This document shows positions 1 to 8,238 of a stretch of DNA of 23,197 nucleotides, piece by piece. The notes beneath the pieces were generated by a model. It searched no databases. It was given only the letters and a program-made list of their open reading frames with translations, and was not told the DNA's origin. The position numbers and the translations under genes were made by a program. The DNA comes from a virus. Within the stretch, counting starts at the first letter, position 1. Each line of letters opens with the position of its first letter. The stretch spans positions 1 through 23,197 of the IMG/VR virus record IMGVR_UViG_3300034093_005439; one strand, 5' to 3'.

Positions 1-1742
1 GAAAGAACAACTCTATTACCTGCATTATCCTCGACTTTAAAATCGATTGTAACTGCAGCAGCAAGTTTTTTTCTTTGCTCTGATGCAATCTTTGCAAAGT
101 GATCCATTTGATTTCTGCTCCCCGCCATGAAAGGCGTATTTGTTTTTATATTTTTGCTTCTTTCATTAGCAATTCTAATGACACTATCAATACTTATTTG
201 TACTTGAGAATTGTTATTTAAATTATTTTTTAAATCTAAAATATTTTTAGTCAAGTTCAAAATTTTATTGGAAGATGAACTGTTTTGAGAGCTAGCAAAA
301 ACTTCTCTCTTGCCATCTCTTGAAGCCCACACCAAATTGTGAACGCTAGAGGCTAACGCAACACCGCCTCCAACTTGATTGTCTTGATCTCCAGGAAGTG
401 TAAGGTCCATCACTTTTCCTACAGATTCAGTTGGTGCATAATTTGCCAAACCAATATTGGCATTCATTGGAGAAGCTTGTGGTGCTTGTCCTTGTTGCAT
501 ATTTTGAGGTTGATTGATTTGTTGTGGTCTTTGCCCACTACCAACGTCAACACCATCGTCAATCATGTCTTGCATAGTAGATTGAAGTTCTGCCATGGAT
601 TTAGTGATTTTTCCAACGTGTCCTAAATCAACATTATCTTTTCTAGCAAACATATTCATCACAGCAACTTCCAAAAAGTTTAATGATAAATTGATTAAGT
701 CAAGAATATTCAATCCTGATGCTGGATCAATACCAAGAGCTGTCAATACTGCAGAAACGGTTGAGTTTTGATTCGCTCCTGCTCCAGCCAGTAAAGGTCC
801 ACCAACAAGAGTTCCAGCTTGTTGTGCTAATCTAACTGCAGTTTTCGCTGTGAAATTTGCTACACTTAGGCAGTTTTCGTATTCTGCTCTATGTTGAGGA
901 ATAGATGATGTTTCGTGAAGTGCTAAAACAATATTTGAAGAAAGCTCATTTGCTTTCTTTTCTAAATTCATTGCAGCATCTAAAACATCATCAACATCAT
1001 AAATTTCTTGAATTTCACAAGATTCAAAAGCACCATCTCCTACGCAGCTTAATTCAATAAACTTTACGCCGTAGTTCTTTTCATATGATTTTTTGCCAGA
1101 CTCAGGATGTGTTTTTCCTTTGTACTTTTTAAGGTGTTCACAGTAATCTTTTTCAGTGTATGCTTTATTTCCACAAATTGAACAAACACCCCATTCAACA
1201 CTTGCACCCATGGAGACATCATGAATTACACCAGTACGAATATTTCTAGCAATATCAGGATAAGCTTCTTCATCTACAAAGAAAGTACAATATACACAAT
1301 CTTCCTTTTCATCCCATTCTGCATAAACAACCATACCCTTAGCTTGTTCAATATCATCATTTTTGTGGTTTGTGTAAATTGGCACACCTTCAAATGTTTT
1401 ATATGACGGGATTTTTTGACCTTTGATTTCAACTTCCTTGAGAAGTTCTTCTTTTGAAAACAAGTCTCCATTAGCATTTACGACATCAGCGTCAATTGCT
1501 CTAGCTCTTACCCATAAAAGTTTTGCACCTTTACGAGCTTGCATTTCTTTAACAATGTCGAAATCTTTGTATTTTTCGAGTACTTCTTTTGGATCAGCAT
1601 AGAGTGATTGAAGACCAATCTTTGCAGCTTCTCGCATATTTGAAGAAGCAGTCTTTATGATATAATCTCTAGCTATATTTCGGTCATTTTCGTTGAGGAA
1701 GCTATTTATAGTAATAGCCCCTCCTTTTGCAACCTTGTACAT
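1..1742 (-). CDS. Probable capsid maturation (prohead) protease, 3' end cut by window edge
   Basis: The frame is open without a stop from an ATG at 1742 to position 1, so about 580 residues are visible and the C-terminus is missing. The start has a good ribosome site (AAGGA, 8 bases upstream). Residues about 75-185 resemble phage head maturation proteases of the herpes-protease-like (S78/U35-type) fold: a conserved N-A-N-G-D stretch near 89-93, a candidate catalytic His126 in YTNHKND, and candidate Ser177 in DVSMGAS. Directly after this comes a probable zinc site, C187-x2-C190 then C201-x-H203. The later part is helical and low in complexity, with a Gln/Pro-rich stretch, and may be a scaffold-like tail. 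A protease beside a portal is the usual head-gene arrangement, and the major capsid gene may lie just beyond the left edge. The function is inferred from motifs, not proven. Confidence 0.62.
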   Translation of the reverse strand, partial: MYKVAKGGAITINSFLNENDRNIARDYIIKTASSNMREAAKIGLQSLYADPKEVLEKYKDFDIVKEMQARKGAKLLWVRARAIDADVVNANGDLFSKEELLKEVEIKGQKIPSYKTFEGVPIYTNHKNDDIEQAKGMVVYAEWDEKEDCVYCTFFVDEEAYPDIARNIRTGVIHDVSMGASVEWGVCSICGNKAYTEKDYCEHLKKYKGKTHPESGKKSYEKNYGVKFIELSCVGDGAFESCEIQEIYDVDDVLDAAMNLEKKANELSSNIVLALHETSSIPQHRAEYENCLSVANFTAKTAVRLAQQAGTLVGGPLLAGAGANQNSTVSAVLTALGIDPASGLNILDLINLSLNFLEVAVMNMFARKDNVDLGHVGKITKSMAELQSTMQDMIDDGVDVGSGQRPQQINQPQNMQQGQAPQASPMNANIGLANYAPTESVGKVMDLTLPGDQDNQVGGGVALASSVHNLVWASRDGKREVFASSQNSSSSNKILNLTKNILDLKNNLNNNSQVQISIDSVIRIANERSKNIKTNTPFMAGSRNQMDHFAKIASEQRKKLAAAVTIDFKVEDNAGNRVVL

Positions 1743-1765
1743 ATATTCAATCCTTAAAAAATGAA

Positions 1766-1794
1766 GTTATCAATAGGATTTCTTCTATTTTCAA
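1766..1794 (-). promoter_or_regulatory. Sigma-70-like promoter candidate for the protease gene
   Basis: On the minus strand TTGAAA (1789-1794) and GATAAC (1766-1771) are separated by 17 bases. They match the consensus -35 and -10 at 5 and 4 of 6 positions. The site sits between the terminator at 1817-1840 and the ribosome site of the protease gene, where a new promoter is needed. A phage-specific sigma factor could use different sequences. Confidence 0.4.
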
Positions 1795-1816
1795 CCTATT
1801 AAAACCTGTAAAATTT

Positions 1817-1840
1817 AAACCCGTCGAAATCGACGGGTTT
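1817..1840 (-). terminator. Intrinsic terminator after the portal gene
   Basis: A perfect 10-bp stem (1817-1826 paired with 1831-1840, loop of 4) ends in GGGTTT and is followed on the minus strand by AAATTTT. It lies 28 bases after the portal stop codon and before the protease promoter candidate, so it would end the head/packaging transcript. Confidence 0.75.
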
Positions 1841-1867
1841 ATTGTACAGTGACAAACGATTTGGTAA

Positions 1868-4222
1868 TTATAGATATTCAGAATTACCCTCACCCATACC
1901 TGTTCGCTTCTTAATTACTTTAATTAAAACATTCAAACAATCTTGTGGGTGATCATTAATTTCTTTGTCAGTAAATCTAATTATAATCCAACCATTAGCA
2001 GCTAATTCAGAATCTCTACGCTTGTCTTTAGCGATTTTGTCTGGATTATTGTGCCAAATTTCACCATCAGCTTCAATGCCAATCTTAAGATTAGGAATTG
2101 CAGCATCTAATTGATAATCCATTGCTGGACCAGCAGAATACTGAGCGTAAAGCGGAAAAGGCATATTTAAAGACATAGTCAATCCATAAAGTTTCTTTTC
2201 CAAATTAGTAAACATTTTAGGTTGTTGAGAAATGTCTACTTTCTTTTTTGCGTATTTTTTGATTGATTCATTTTCATTAGAAGCGAATTGATGAATTTGT
2301 TCTAATGCATAGTTGTTCAATGGATGTGAATTATCTCCACCAATAAAGGGGGATTGTAATTGACCATACAATCCATCATATTCATCTGGTAAAGGACCCA
2401 AAGAACCTCTACCTGTTACTGGTGTTAGTGATTTTAAGAAACCTTCATGTGCTGCAGATTTAATTTTCTTGCTTGCAGTTCTTACTCCAGAATTCTTTGC
2501 TTCAATTCTTTCCATATAAATTTCATTAATGGTTGAGCTAGCAACTTTGTAAAATCTGTTCATTACATCTGCAGTAGGAGCAGGAGCACCAGCTGGAGCT
2601 GGAGCTGCAGGAGGCGCCCCACCACCAACAGATAAGTCAGCAGGTGGAGGAGCCATACCTGCACCAGACATATCTGGAGACGAAGCCGCAAAGCCTTGTC
2701 CAGTTACGCCACCACTTTGGAAACTTAATGAAACATTTGGAGTGCCAAAGCTTTGATCATTTACAAAGTTTGCACCTTGTTCAAATCTCAATCTTTCAAT
2801 TTCCTGGTCTGAGTCTAAACCAAAAGCTTCAATAAGAGAAACATTTGAAATAACTCCATTTTGATTTGCAGTGACAAGCATTTGCAATTTACCAGTGTCA
2901 TCACGTAATTGAAGATCGTCAAATTTGATTTTAGGATAGACTATTTCGTCCTGTCCTCTTTCACCTTCGATTACAAAACCATTCCATTTTGCAACTGGCA
3001 TAAAGACATTTTGTTCAATCCAGTGTGCAACTTCTCTTCTAAATGTCTCTAATCTTTGAGCCATTGCAAGAAGTCCAACTTGGGCATTACCGTATGTTGG
3101 TCCCTCACCATTCAAAAGTGCTTTGTTCAACATAACACCATCGAGGATTTCTTGCTCAATTAATTCAAATTCACCAGTAAGAGGATGAATTTTTCCAGTA
3201 GCTCCATACCACTCGAGATCAAAGTTGTGGTGAGTAACAAGTGTTAAGTTAGGATCATTAGCAATAGATGCTAACTCATCTTGGACATTATCAATATCTT
3301 CTTGAGATGCTGGTCTTGTATCACTACCAATTTTTACAACCTTGATTGGTAAGATAAGACGCTCAGCAATCATATATTGAGCTTGTCTTAATTTGTCTTT
3401 GTATGTCAGAATTGGGAACAATGGTCTGATCATAGAAATTCCATAATCTTCCCAAGGATTTGATCCATATTTGAAATGGTGAATAGATATAGTGTTCAGT
3501 TTAATTGGATTACCCTGAACAATCATTTTTTTAATATTGTCAGGAATAGAATCATAAATTTCTTTAGGATGTCGTTCATTGACAATTCTAATTTCTTCTG
3601 CAGATGGACGATATGCATAACTTCCAGGTTGATCAATCATACCTGGACTCTTAATTACAGAATCAGGATTAAGTATAGAAATTGACTTCCAAGTAGCACC
3701 ATCATGTTGACATTCTTGATTTTTGTCTTCATCCCAGTTAGAACCATGGCAATGTGGACAATCTAATGAAAGGAGAACAAAGGAATCACCTAACAAGTGA
3801 TATGTTTTAGAAATTTCTGGTAGCCATTTTTGAAAATTAAGTGATTCTACTAGCTTTTCAAAATAATCTTTTACATAAGAAGAAGAACACTCTAACTTCC
3901 ATCCAGAAAAAGGATAGTTAGTGTAAAAATTGATGGCTGCAGCAATTTTTGGCTCATTGTTTCTCCACCAGTTTGCCCAAAGATAAACTTCACGACGAGC
4001 ATTTGGGATTTGAAAAGATGATGGAGTAAGAAATGGTGAATAGAAGTTAGGAGCTGTAGTAACTGTATTGACGCTTGCAGTTCTTGTTACGCTTGGACCT
4101 AATCCTAGACCAATTCTGCTGCTTGCATAATTTCTGTCTACAGTTGCAGTGGGTGATGATGCTCCTGATACTTGTGTTGCTGCTGTTCGAATAGCAGAAG
4201 CCAATGATGTTCTATTTGCCAT
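1868..4222 (-). CDS. Portal protein fused to a C-terminal Vsr/DUF559-like nuclease domain
   Basis: The protein has 784 residues, long for a phage portal. Residues about 75-490 look like a portal: an N-terminal region near 78-145 with conserved Trp/Asn residues, and a central helical region (about 265-410) typical of portal stems. A possible metal site, CPHC at 155-158 with C171-x-H173, is inserted early. A Pro/Ala/Gly-rich linker (about 505-550) follows. Residues about 669-772 resemble Vsr/DUF559-type PD-(D/E)XK nucleases: E675, D706 (LDAA), E717-A-D719-G, W723-H724, K733 and R735-R736-D737, then GWIIIRFT at 744-751. There is no stop or frame change between the parts. No Shine-Dalgarno precedes the ATG; a TATAAT lies 7 bases before it. 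The portal call rests on overall pattern and context, the nuclease call on specific motifs. Confidence 0.75.
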   Translation of the reverse strand: MANRTSLASAIRTAATQVSGASSPTATVDRNYASSRIGLGLGPSVTRTASVNTVTTAPNFYSPFLTPSSFQIPNARREVYLWANWWRNNEPKIAAAINFYTNYPFSGWKLECSSSYVKDYFEKLVESLNFQKWLPEISKTYHLLGDSFVLLSLDCPHCHGSNWDEDKNQECQHDGATWKSISILNPDSVIKSPGMIDQPGSYAYRPSAEEIRIVNERHPKEIYDSIPDNIKKMIVQGNPIKLNTISIHHFKYGSNPWEDYGISMIRPLFPILTYKDKLRQAQYMIAERLILPIKVVKIGSDTRPASQEDIDNVQDELASIANDPNLTLVTHHNFDLEWYGATGKIHPLTGEFELIEQEILDGVMLNKALLNGEGPTYGNAQVGLLAMAQRLETFRREVAHWIEQNVFMPVAKWNGFVIEGERGQDEIVYPKIKFDDLQLRDDTGKLQMLVTANQNGVISNVSLIEAFGLDSDQEIERLRFEQGANFVNDQSFGTPNVSLSFQSGGVTGQGFAASSPDMSGAGMAPPPADLSVGGGAPPAAPAPAGAPAPTADVMNRFYKVASSTINEIYMERIEAKNSGVRTASKKIKSAAHEGFLKSLTPVTGRGSLGPLPDEYDGLYGQLQSPFIGGDNSHPLNNYALEQIHQFASNENESIKKYAKKKVDISQQPKMFTNLEKKLYGLTMSLNMPFPLYAQYSAGPAMDYQLDAAIPNLKIGIEADGEIWHNNPDKIAKDKRRDSELAANGWIIIRFTDKEINDHPQDCLNVLIKVIKKRTGMGEGNSEYL

Positions 4223-4229
4223 AACATGT

Positions 4230-4235
4230 ATTATA
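4230..4235 (-). promoter_or_regulatory. TATAAT box placed for a leaderless portal mRNA
   Basis: TATAAT on the minus strand lies in the 33-base gap before the portal gene, 7 bases from its ATG, where no Shine-Dalgarno is present. A transcript starting at the usual distance would begin at or next to the ATG. No -35 match is visible at 16-18 bases. Confidence 0.35.
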
Positions 4236-4255
4236 CCGTTCTAAAAATATATAAC

Positions 4256-4801
4256 TTAATACCAAGTTTGATTAGAAGGTTTGTTGCCGAAAAGAATTGG
4301 ATCTTGTTTGCCTTTAGACGCTTGATAATAACCTTCACCATTCTTGAAATGTTGAAAACTATTTCCTTTTTCAGTTGAAGCCATGCTTTGAGGATCTCTG
4401 TTATTGTTTTCTTGTTGCGAGCCTCTAAGTTGAGTTTCTAATGGTGTATCTTCTGGATTCTCATGAAATGGAGAGTGTCTTCTAGCTTCAGTAGATGCAG
4501 ATTGAGGAGAAATAATATACTGTCCATTATTATCCATATTCATTCTATGAGGACGTTCGACTAAAAGATTCCAGATTTCTTTTTGTTGTTCTTGATTCAT
4601 GCGGTAATATTCATCTAGACTCTTACCCATTTTTTCTAGAATTCCAGAAAGTTCATCATAGAGTCCAGCTGGTTGATTATCTACATCACTTATGCCATCA
4701 ATTCCGAAACCAGACTGACTATCTACCGTATCTTTTGACTCATTTTGTCCTGGGCTAATGACACCACCGCCAAATTGGGACAAAACTTGTTTATACCACA
4801 T
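4256..4801 (-). CDS. Unrecognised hydrophilic protein starting MWYKQ
   Basis: I do not recognise this 181-residue protein. It is rich in Gln, Asn, Glu and Ser, has no membrane segment, and has one likely helical segment at about 45-80. The rest is probably disordered. It begins MWYKQVLSQFGG and ends TWY; the MWY start is shared with the metallopeptidase-like protein at 15555. Its ATG lies inside the end of the preceding gene (11-base overlap), so translation is probably coupled. Its position between a Cys-motif protein and the portal suggests a head, connector or packaged internal protein, but that is inference from location only. Confidence 0.6.
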   Translation of the reverse strand: MWYKQVLSQFGGGVISPGQNESKDTVDSQSGFGIDGISDVDNQPAGLYDELSGILEKMGKSLDEYYRMNQEQQKEIWNLLVERPHRMNMDNNGQYIISPQSASTEARRHSPFHENPEDTPLETQLRGSQQENNNRDPQSMASTEKGNSFQHFKNGEGYYQASKGKQDPILFGNKPSNQTWY

Positions 4802-6443
4802 CGTCGTATTCTTCTCTTTTAGATTCCATGATGTAGTCTAAGCCAAGTTCTTCAGCAAATTTCTTGAGATCATCATCTGAAAATTGATGACCAAAACTGT
4901 CATCATCTTCATCATTTAATAAAGTTTCAATATTGACTTTGATCTTCTTGTTTTCTCTTTTGTCTTCTAATTGATTATCTTTAGGAGTATCAACAACATT
5001 CTTTTTTCTTGTGCTGTTAAGAATTTGTTCTTGGTTGAGTTCTTTCTTTGATGCAGTTTTATCTAATTGATGAATAATAGAATTCTTTGGCTCATCGAAA
5101 TTTTTATTTAACTCATCTCTGTAATTAATGGGATCTTTGCTTTTAACATTTAATTGGTCAGCATAAGATTTTTCCATTTCACCACGATGAGTATAAAGTC
5201 CATCAGAGTCAAGTTGTTCTTCCATTGCTTCGTCAGCTACTGATTCTTTACCATTTAATTTTCTCAACAAAGCTTCAAGATATTCACTGCCCTTTTGTTC
5301 TTTTCTTGGAAGTTGAGAATCAATAGTTTTTAAAGAATCAGATTGAGCTTGCTTAGGGCGCATGACTGGTTTTTCACCTTGTTGATGCCCATAGCTTGAT
5401 TGTTTGGCATCTGACAATTGTTTTTCCATTGAATCATCGACATTTTGCTTGCCTCTGATTTTATTTGCGCCTCTATCTGAGTTGTCAAATCTAGCTTCAA
5501 ATCCAATCTCACCTTCGGTAAGTTTCTTGGATCTTTCACCTTCTTTAAGTTCAAGAGCATTAGCTTCGTTGTCAGGATGCTTATGAACATCTAATCTGGC
5601 CATTACTTCATCATGAGATTGGAATGCGACTTTTAACCAATCTTGATATGCACAAGTTACTTGTCCGTCTTTATCAACTCTTGAGTCAATACAATTTTCA
5701 CGACATTTTGAAACTTCCATAGGCACTGGAGCTTTATAGCCTTGAAATTTTCCTTTAGGACACAGCAAATATGGTTCATTTGCTTGTGTTGAAAGAGTAG
5801 TATATGCAACTCTTCTATTTTCTTTAGGAGTTATTTCTGAGTACCAATTATGCATAAAATTTGCAACTTTTATGGATTTATCTTTATTGCCTGAAAGTAC
5901 AATATTTCTTGCACTGTTTAATTTACTAATTTTGTTATTAGAAGCAAATTTATTTAGCTTATCAATAGCTTTAATAGCTTCAATTTGCCAATAGCCTGAA
6001 GATTGACTATTATTCTTGTAAGCAACTCTTTCCATTTTAGCCGCTTCATTGTTTTTGTTGATAAAATTTTGAATAGCCATATAAGCATAGCGAAGAGTAT
6101 TTCTTTCTTCAGCAAGTCTTATGTTGTTTAATGTATTTAATGCTTTATGCAAATGATGATGTGCTTCTTCTTTTGGAAGAGCTACTATCTTCATAATATG
6201 TTGTGGTCCGCCCATATTCTTAAAGGCAGAAATAACGGGATCATCTCCGAAATCATCCATACCTAAAACATGAAATGGGGAAGACATTGGCATAGAATCC
6301 CCTTCTCCAATACCTGACAAAGTGTCTTGAAGCATGCTAAGTAATCCATTGCCACCGACCAATGGTTTTTTGTCCATAATATCTTGAATTTTTTTAGGAT
6401 CGTGAGTTTCGTATGTAGCTTTGATTTTATATCCCTTGTCCAT
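4791..6443 (-). CDS. Unrecognised head-operon protein with a four-cysteine motif
   Basis: This 550-residue protein has a helical N-terminal half (about 85-200) and then a four-cysteine cluster: C228 (LLCPKG), C247 and C251 (KCRENC) and C264 (VTCAYQDWL). This is a plausible metal-binding or disulfide knuckle. After about residue 320 the sequence is charged and probably disordered. It contains short look-alike segments such as DDSMEKQL (336-343), DEAMEEQL (404-411) and EMEKSYADQL (422-431). The C-terminus is very acidic (DEDDD at 511-515, then SDDD at 522-525). A modest ribosome site (AGGACTGGG) precedes the ATG. Spacing to the upstream gene is 2 bases and the downstream gene overlaps, so it belongs to the head operon. 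I cannot assign a function. Confidence 0.65.
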   Translation of the reverse strand: MDKGYKIKATYETHDPKKIQDIMDKKPLVGGNGLLSMLQDTLSGIGEGDSMPMSSPFHVLGMDDFGDDPVISAFKNMGGPQHIMKIVALPKEEAHHHLHKALNTLNNIRLAEERNTLRYAYMAIQNFINKNNEAAKMERVAYKNNSQSSGYWQIEAIKAIDKLNKFASNNKISKLNSARNIVLSGNKDKSIKVANFMHNWYSEITPKENRRVAYTTLSTQANEPYLLCPKGKFQGYKAPVPMEVSKCRENCIDSRVDKDGQVTCAYQDWLKVAFQSHDEVMARLDVHKHPDNEANALELKEGERSKKLTEGEIGFEARFDNSDRGANKIRGKQNVDDSMEKQLSDAKQSSYGHQQGEKPVMRPKQAQSDSLKTIDSQLPRKEQKGSEYLEALLRKLNGKESVADEAMEEQLDSDGLYTHRGEMEKSYADQLNVKSKDPINYRDELNKNFDEPKNSIIHQLDKTASKKELNQEQILNSTRKKNVVDTPKDNQLEDKRENKKIKVNIETLLNDEDDDSFGHQFSDDDLKKFAEELGLDYIMESKREEYDDVV

Positions 6444-6445
6444 AA

Positions 6446-7345
6446 TTATTTACCCAGTCCTAAGTTTGATAATTCTTCTTTATCAAAACCTCTATTTGTG
6501 AGAGCTGTTCTAATTTGCTTGAGTTCTTCAGAAACTCCTTTTTTGTCAGCAGCATCTTTAAAGTCACCTTGCTTAGTTGTTTTAGAATAGTCTTGTAAAT
6601 CCATTAGGAAGCAAGCTCTCATAATTAACTCAGGTGTTGATCTCTTTTCAAAATTAGGTTTTGAATCATAATTTAAGGCAGCAATTTTGACAGATTCAGA
6701 AAGATTAACAGTATTAGCTTTCTTTTTTGTTTCATCGTCTTTGTCTTTGCCTTGCTCTAATTTTTTGTTATATTCTTTAACAATATCTACAGCTCGTTCA
6801 ATTGTTTCTTTATTCCAATATTTAAGTTTAGAAATGTATCTAACAATATCATTTTTATCGACACCATGATCAAGTAATTTTCCAACCTTGCCCATTAAAA
6901 CACGGAATGGATTGCCTCTAGTTTTCTTTTTCTTTTTGACCTGTGCTGTTTTTGAATTGTTGTACACGTTCTTAGCCTCGACTAAATAAGTTTCTTCAAT
7001 CTTATTTGCTATATCAGAATAGCTTGGATCTAATTCTTTAGTAATTGGATCTTTTGTTCTTGTTTCATTATTATTTGACATCAAAAGTGCTTTAGACAAT
7101 TTATCTAATTGATGACGTAAATCATTATCTTGCACTTTGTCAGCTGTAAGGGTAACTTCATTTGAAAGTTCACTAAAATTACCATCACTAGCTTTGATTT
7201 TTTTAATCAACTGTCTCATTTCATCTTTAGTTACACCTTCAATATTTTCACCATTTAAAGGAATATTGTTAATCCCATTTGCTGGATTTGAAGCCATAGC
7301 TGGGCCAGATTGTTGAGGTGGTTCAGTTTGAGACAGTTTATTCAT
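6446..7345 (-). CDS. Unrecognised lysine-rich helical protein
   Basis: This 299-residue protein is strongly helical and basic in its middle, with KKKKK at 137-141. Residues about 145-195 form a helix pair containing G161-V-D-K followed by DIVRYISKL. A related phrase, GFDKEEL, occurs at 286-292 and another in the protein at 14667-15380. The ATG overlaps the stop of the upstream gene as TAATG, so translation is coupled. No transmembrane segment, signal peptide or catalytic motif is visible. It lies between structural-looking genes and may be a virion or assembly protein; that is positional inference only. Confidence 0.6.
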   Translation of the reverse strand: MNKLSQTEPPQQSGPAMASNPANGINNIPLNGENIEGVTKDEMRQLIKKIKASDGNFSELSNEVTLTADKVQDNDLRHQLDKLSKALLMSNNNETRTKDPITKELDPSYSDIANKIEETYLVEAKNVYNNSKTAQVKKKKKTRGNPFRVLMGKVGKLLDHGVDKNDIVRYISKLKYWNKETIERAVDIVKEYNKKLEQGKDKDDETKKKANTVNLSESVKIAALNYDSKPNFEKRSTPELIMRACFLMDLQDYSKTTKQGDFKDAADKKGVSEELKQIRTALTNRGFDKEELSNLGLGK

Positions 7346-8160
7346 TAATCAATATCATCAAAATTAATGTCAATGCTATTATAAATTTCATTGACAGTTT
7401 TTGCTCTCATTTGAGATTTGCTGTTCATATCACTTTGGATATTTTTCTTGATAGCCATTCTATCGTTTCTATTCTTCTCTTGATTAGCAATTCTCATGGT
7501 TTCACGATTGTCCAGAGCAGATGGATCAATCATTCCAAATTGTGAATTGAATTCATTGTCTGAAGATGTTCTCAAGATTGAATGTGCTCTTGAGGAAACT
7601 ACAGAAGATTGTCTTAAGTTATTAAGTTGGCTTTCTTCCCAAGCTTTATGGCGAGTTGTTTTTGCTTCTCTTGCTCTTTGATTTTCAATAATTGATTGTT
7701 CACTTGTAGAAGCTTGAGAATTCAAGAATTCTTCTGTTATTGAAATCATGTCTGGATTGAAAATTGATGCTGATCTAGAAAGCATTGCGTTCATATAGTC
7801 ATCTGAAGAAAATGCTTTCAATCCACTTGTAGTAGTTCTTGCAGTTTCGCCATCATCAAATTGTGAACCAGCTCTTCTAATAGCACCAAAATCTTGAGCA
7901 AGAATTCTATCTTCAGTTGTGGTGTCTCTCAAATCTTGATATGTTGATGCACCTTGAATTCTTTCCCAAGACTTATTAATATTGTTTGCTTCTTTTGTGA
8001 AACCAATATTTTGTTTAGAAATTGATTGTCTGTTTGCAGTTGAATTTCTCTTTAACTCAGCGTATGGATCTTCTTCAACTTCTACTTGAGCGCCAATAAA
8101 TCTCTTTTCCATAAATGTTGGAATATTATCGATTTCTGATACTTTTCTAAATCTGCTCAT
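7345..8160 (-). CDS. Unrecognised hydrophilic, cysteine-free protein
   Basis: This 271-residue protein is rich in Ser, Asn, Arg and Gln, appears to lack cysteine, and has several likely helices: about 145-160, a long charged helix around 165-185, and 215-260. The C-terminus is acidic (INFDDID). AGGA lies 12 bases before the ATG. It ends in a TAATG overlap with the next gene. Nothing in it matches a family I can name. Composition and location suggest a head-associated structural or internal protein. Confidence 0.6.
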   Translation of the reverse strand: MSRFRKVSEIDNIPTFMEKRFIGAQVEVEEDPYAELKRNSTANRQSISKQNIGFTKEANNINKSWERIQGASTYQDLRDTTTEDRILAQDFGAIRRAGSQFDDGETARTTTSGLKAFSSDDYMNAMLSRSASIFNPDMISITEEFLNSQASTSEQSIIENQRAREAKTTRHKAWEESQLNNLRQSSVVSSRAHSILRTSSDNEFNSQFGMIDPSALDNRETMRIANQEKNRNDRMAIKKNIQSDMNSKSQMRAKTVNEIYNSIDINFDDID

Positions 8161-8192
8161 GTTTATTTTATCCTGATCTTACTTTTCAAGAA

Positions 8193-8218
8193 TGTCCCAG
8201 AGCTTTCACCCTGGGACA
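8193..8218 (-). terminator. Weak terminator or mRNA-processing hairpin
   Basis: An 8-bp perfect stem (8193-8200 with 8211-8218, loop of 10) lies in the 78-base gap between two head-operon genes. On the minus strand it is followed by TTCTTG rather than a long U tract. It is therefore more likely a partial terminator or a structure adjusting expression of the genes on either side than a full stop. Confidence 0.4.
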
Positions 8219-8238
8219 ACTTTTCTTGAGGAATGTAA

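Noticed and set aside
1743-1867. tRNA or small RNA gene in the gap after the portal
   Set aside because: The only structure is the terminator stem; no cloverleaf or conserved tRNA bases are seen, and the rest is explained by a promoter and ribosome site.
1868-2240. Separate nuclease gene downstream of the portal
   Set aside because: No stop, good start or ribosome site separates the nuclease-like region from the portal body; the frame is continuous.
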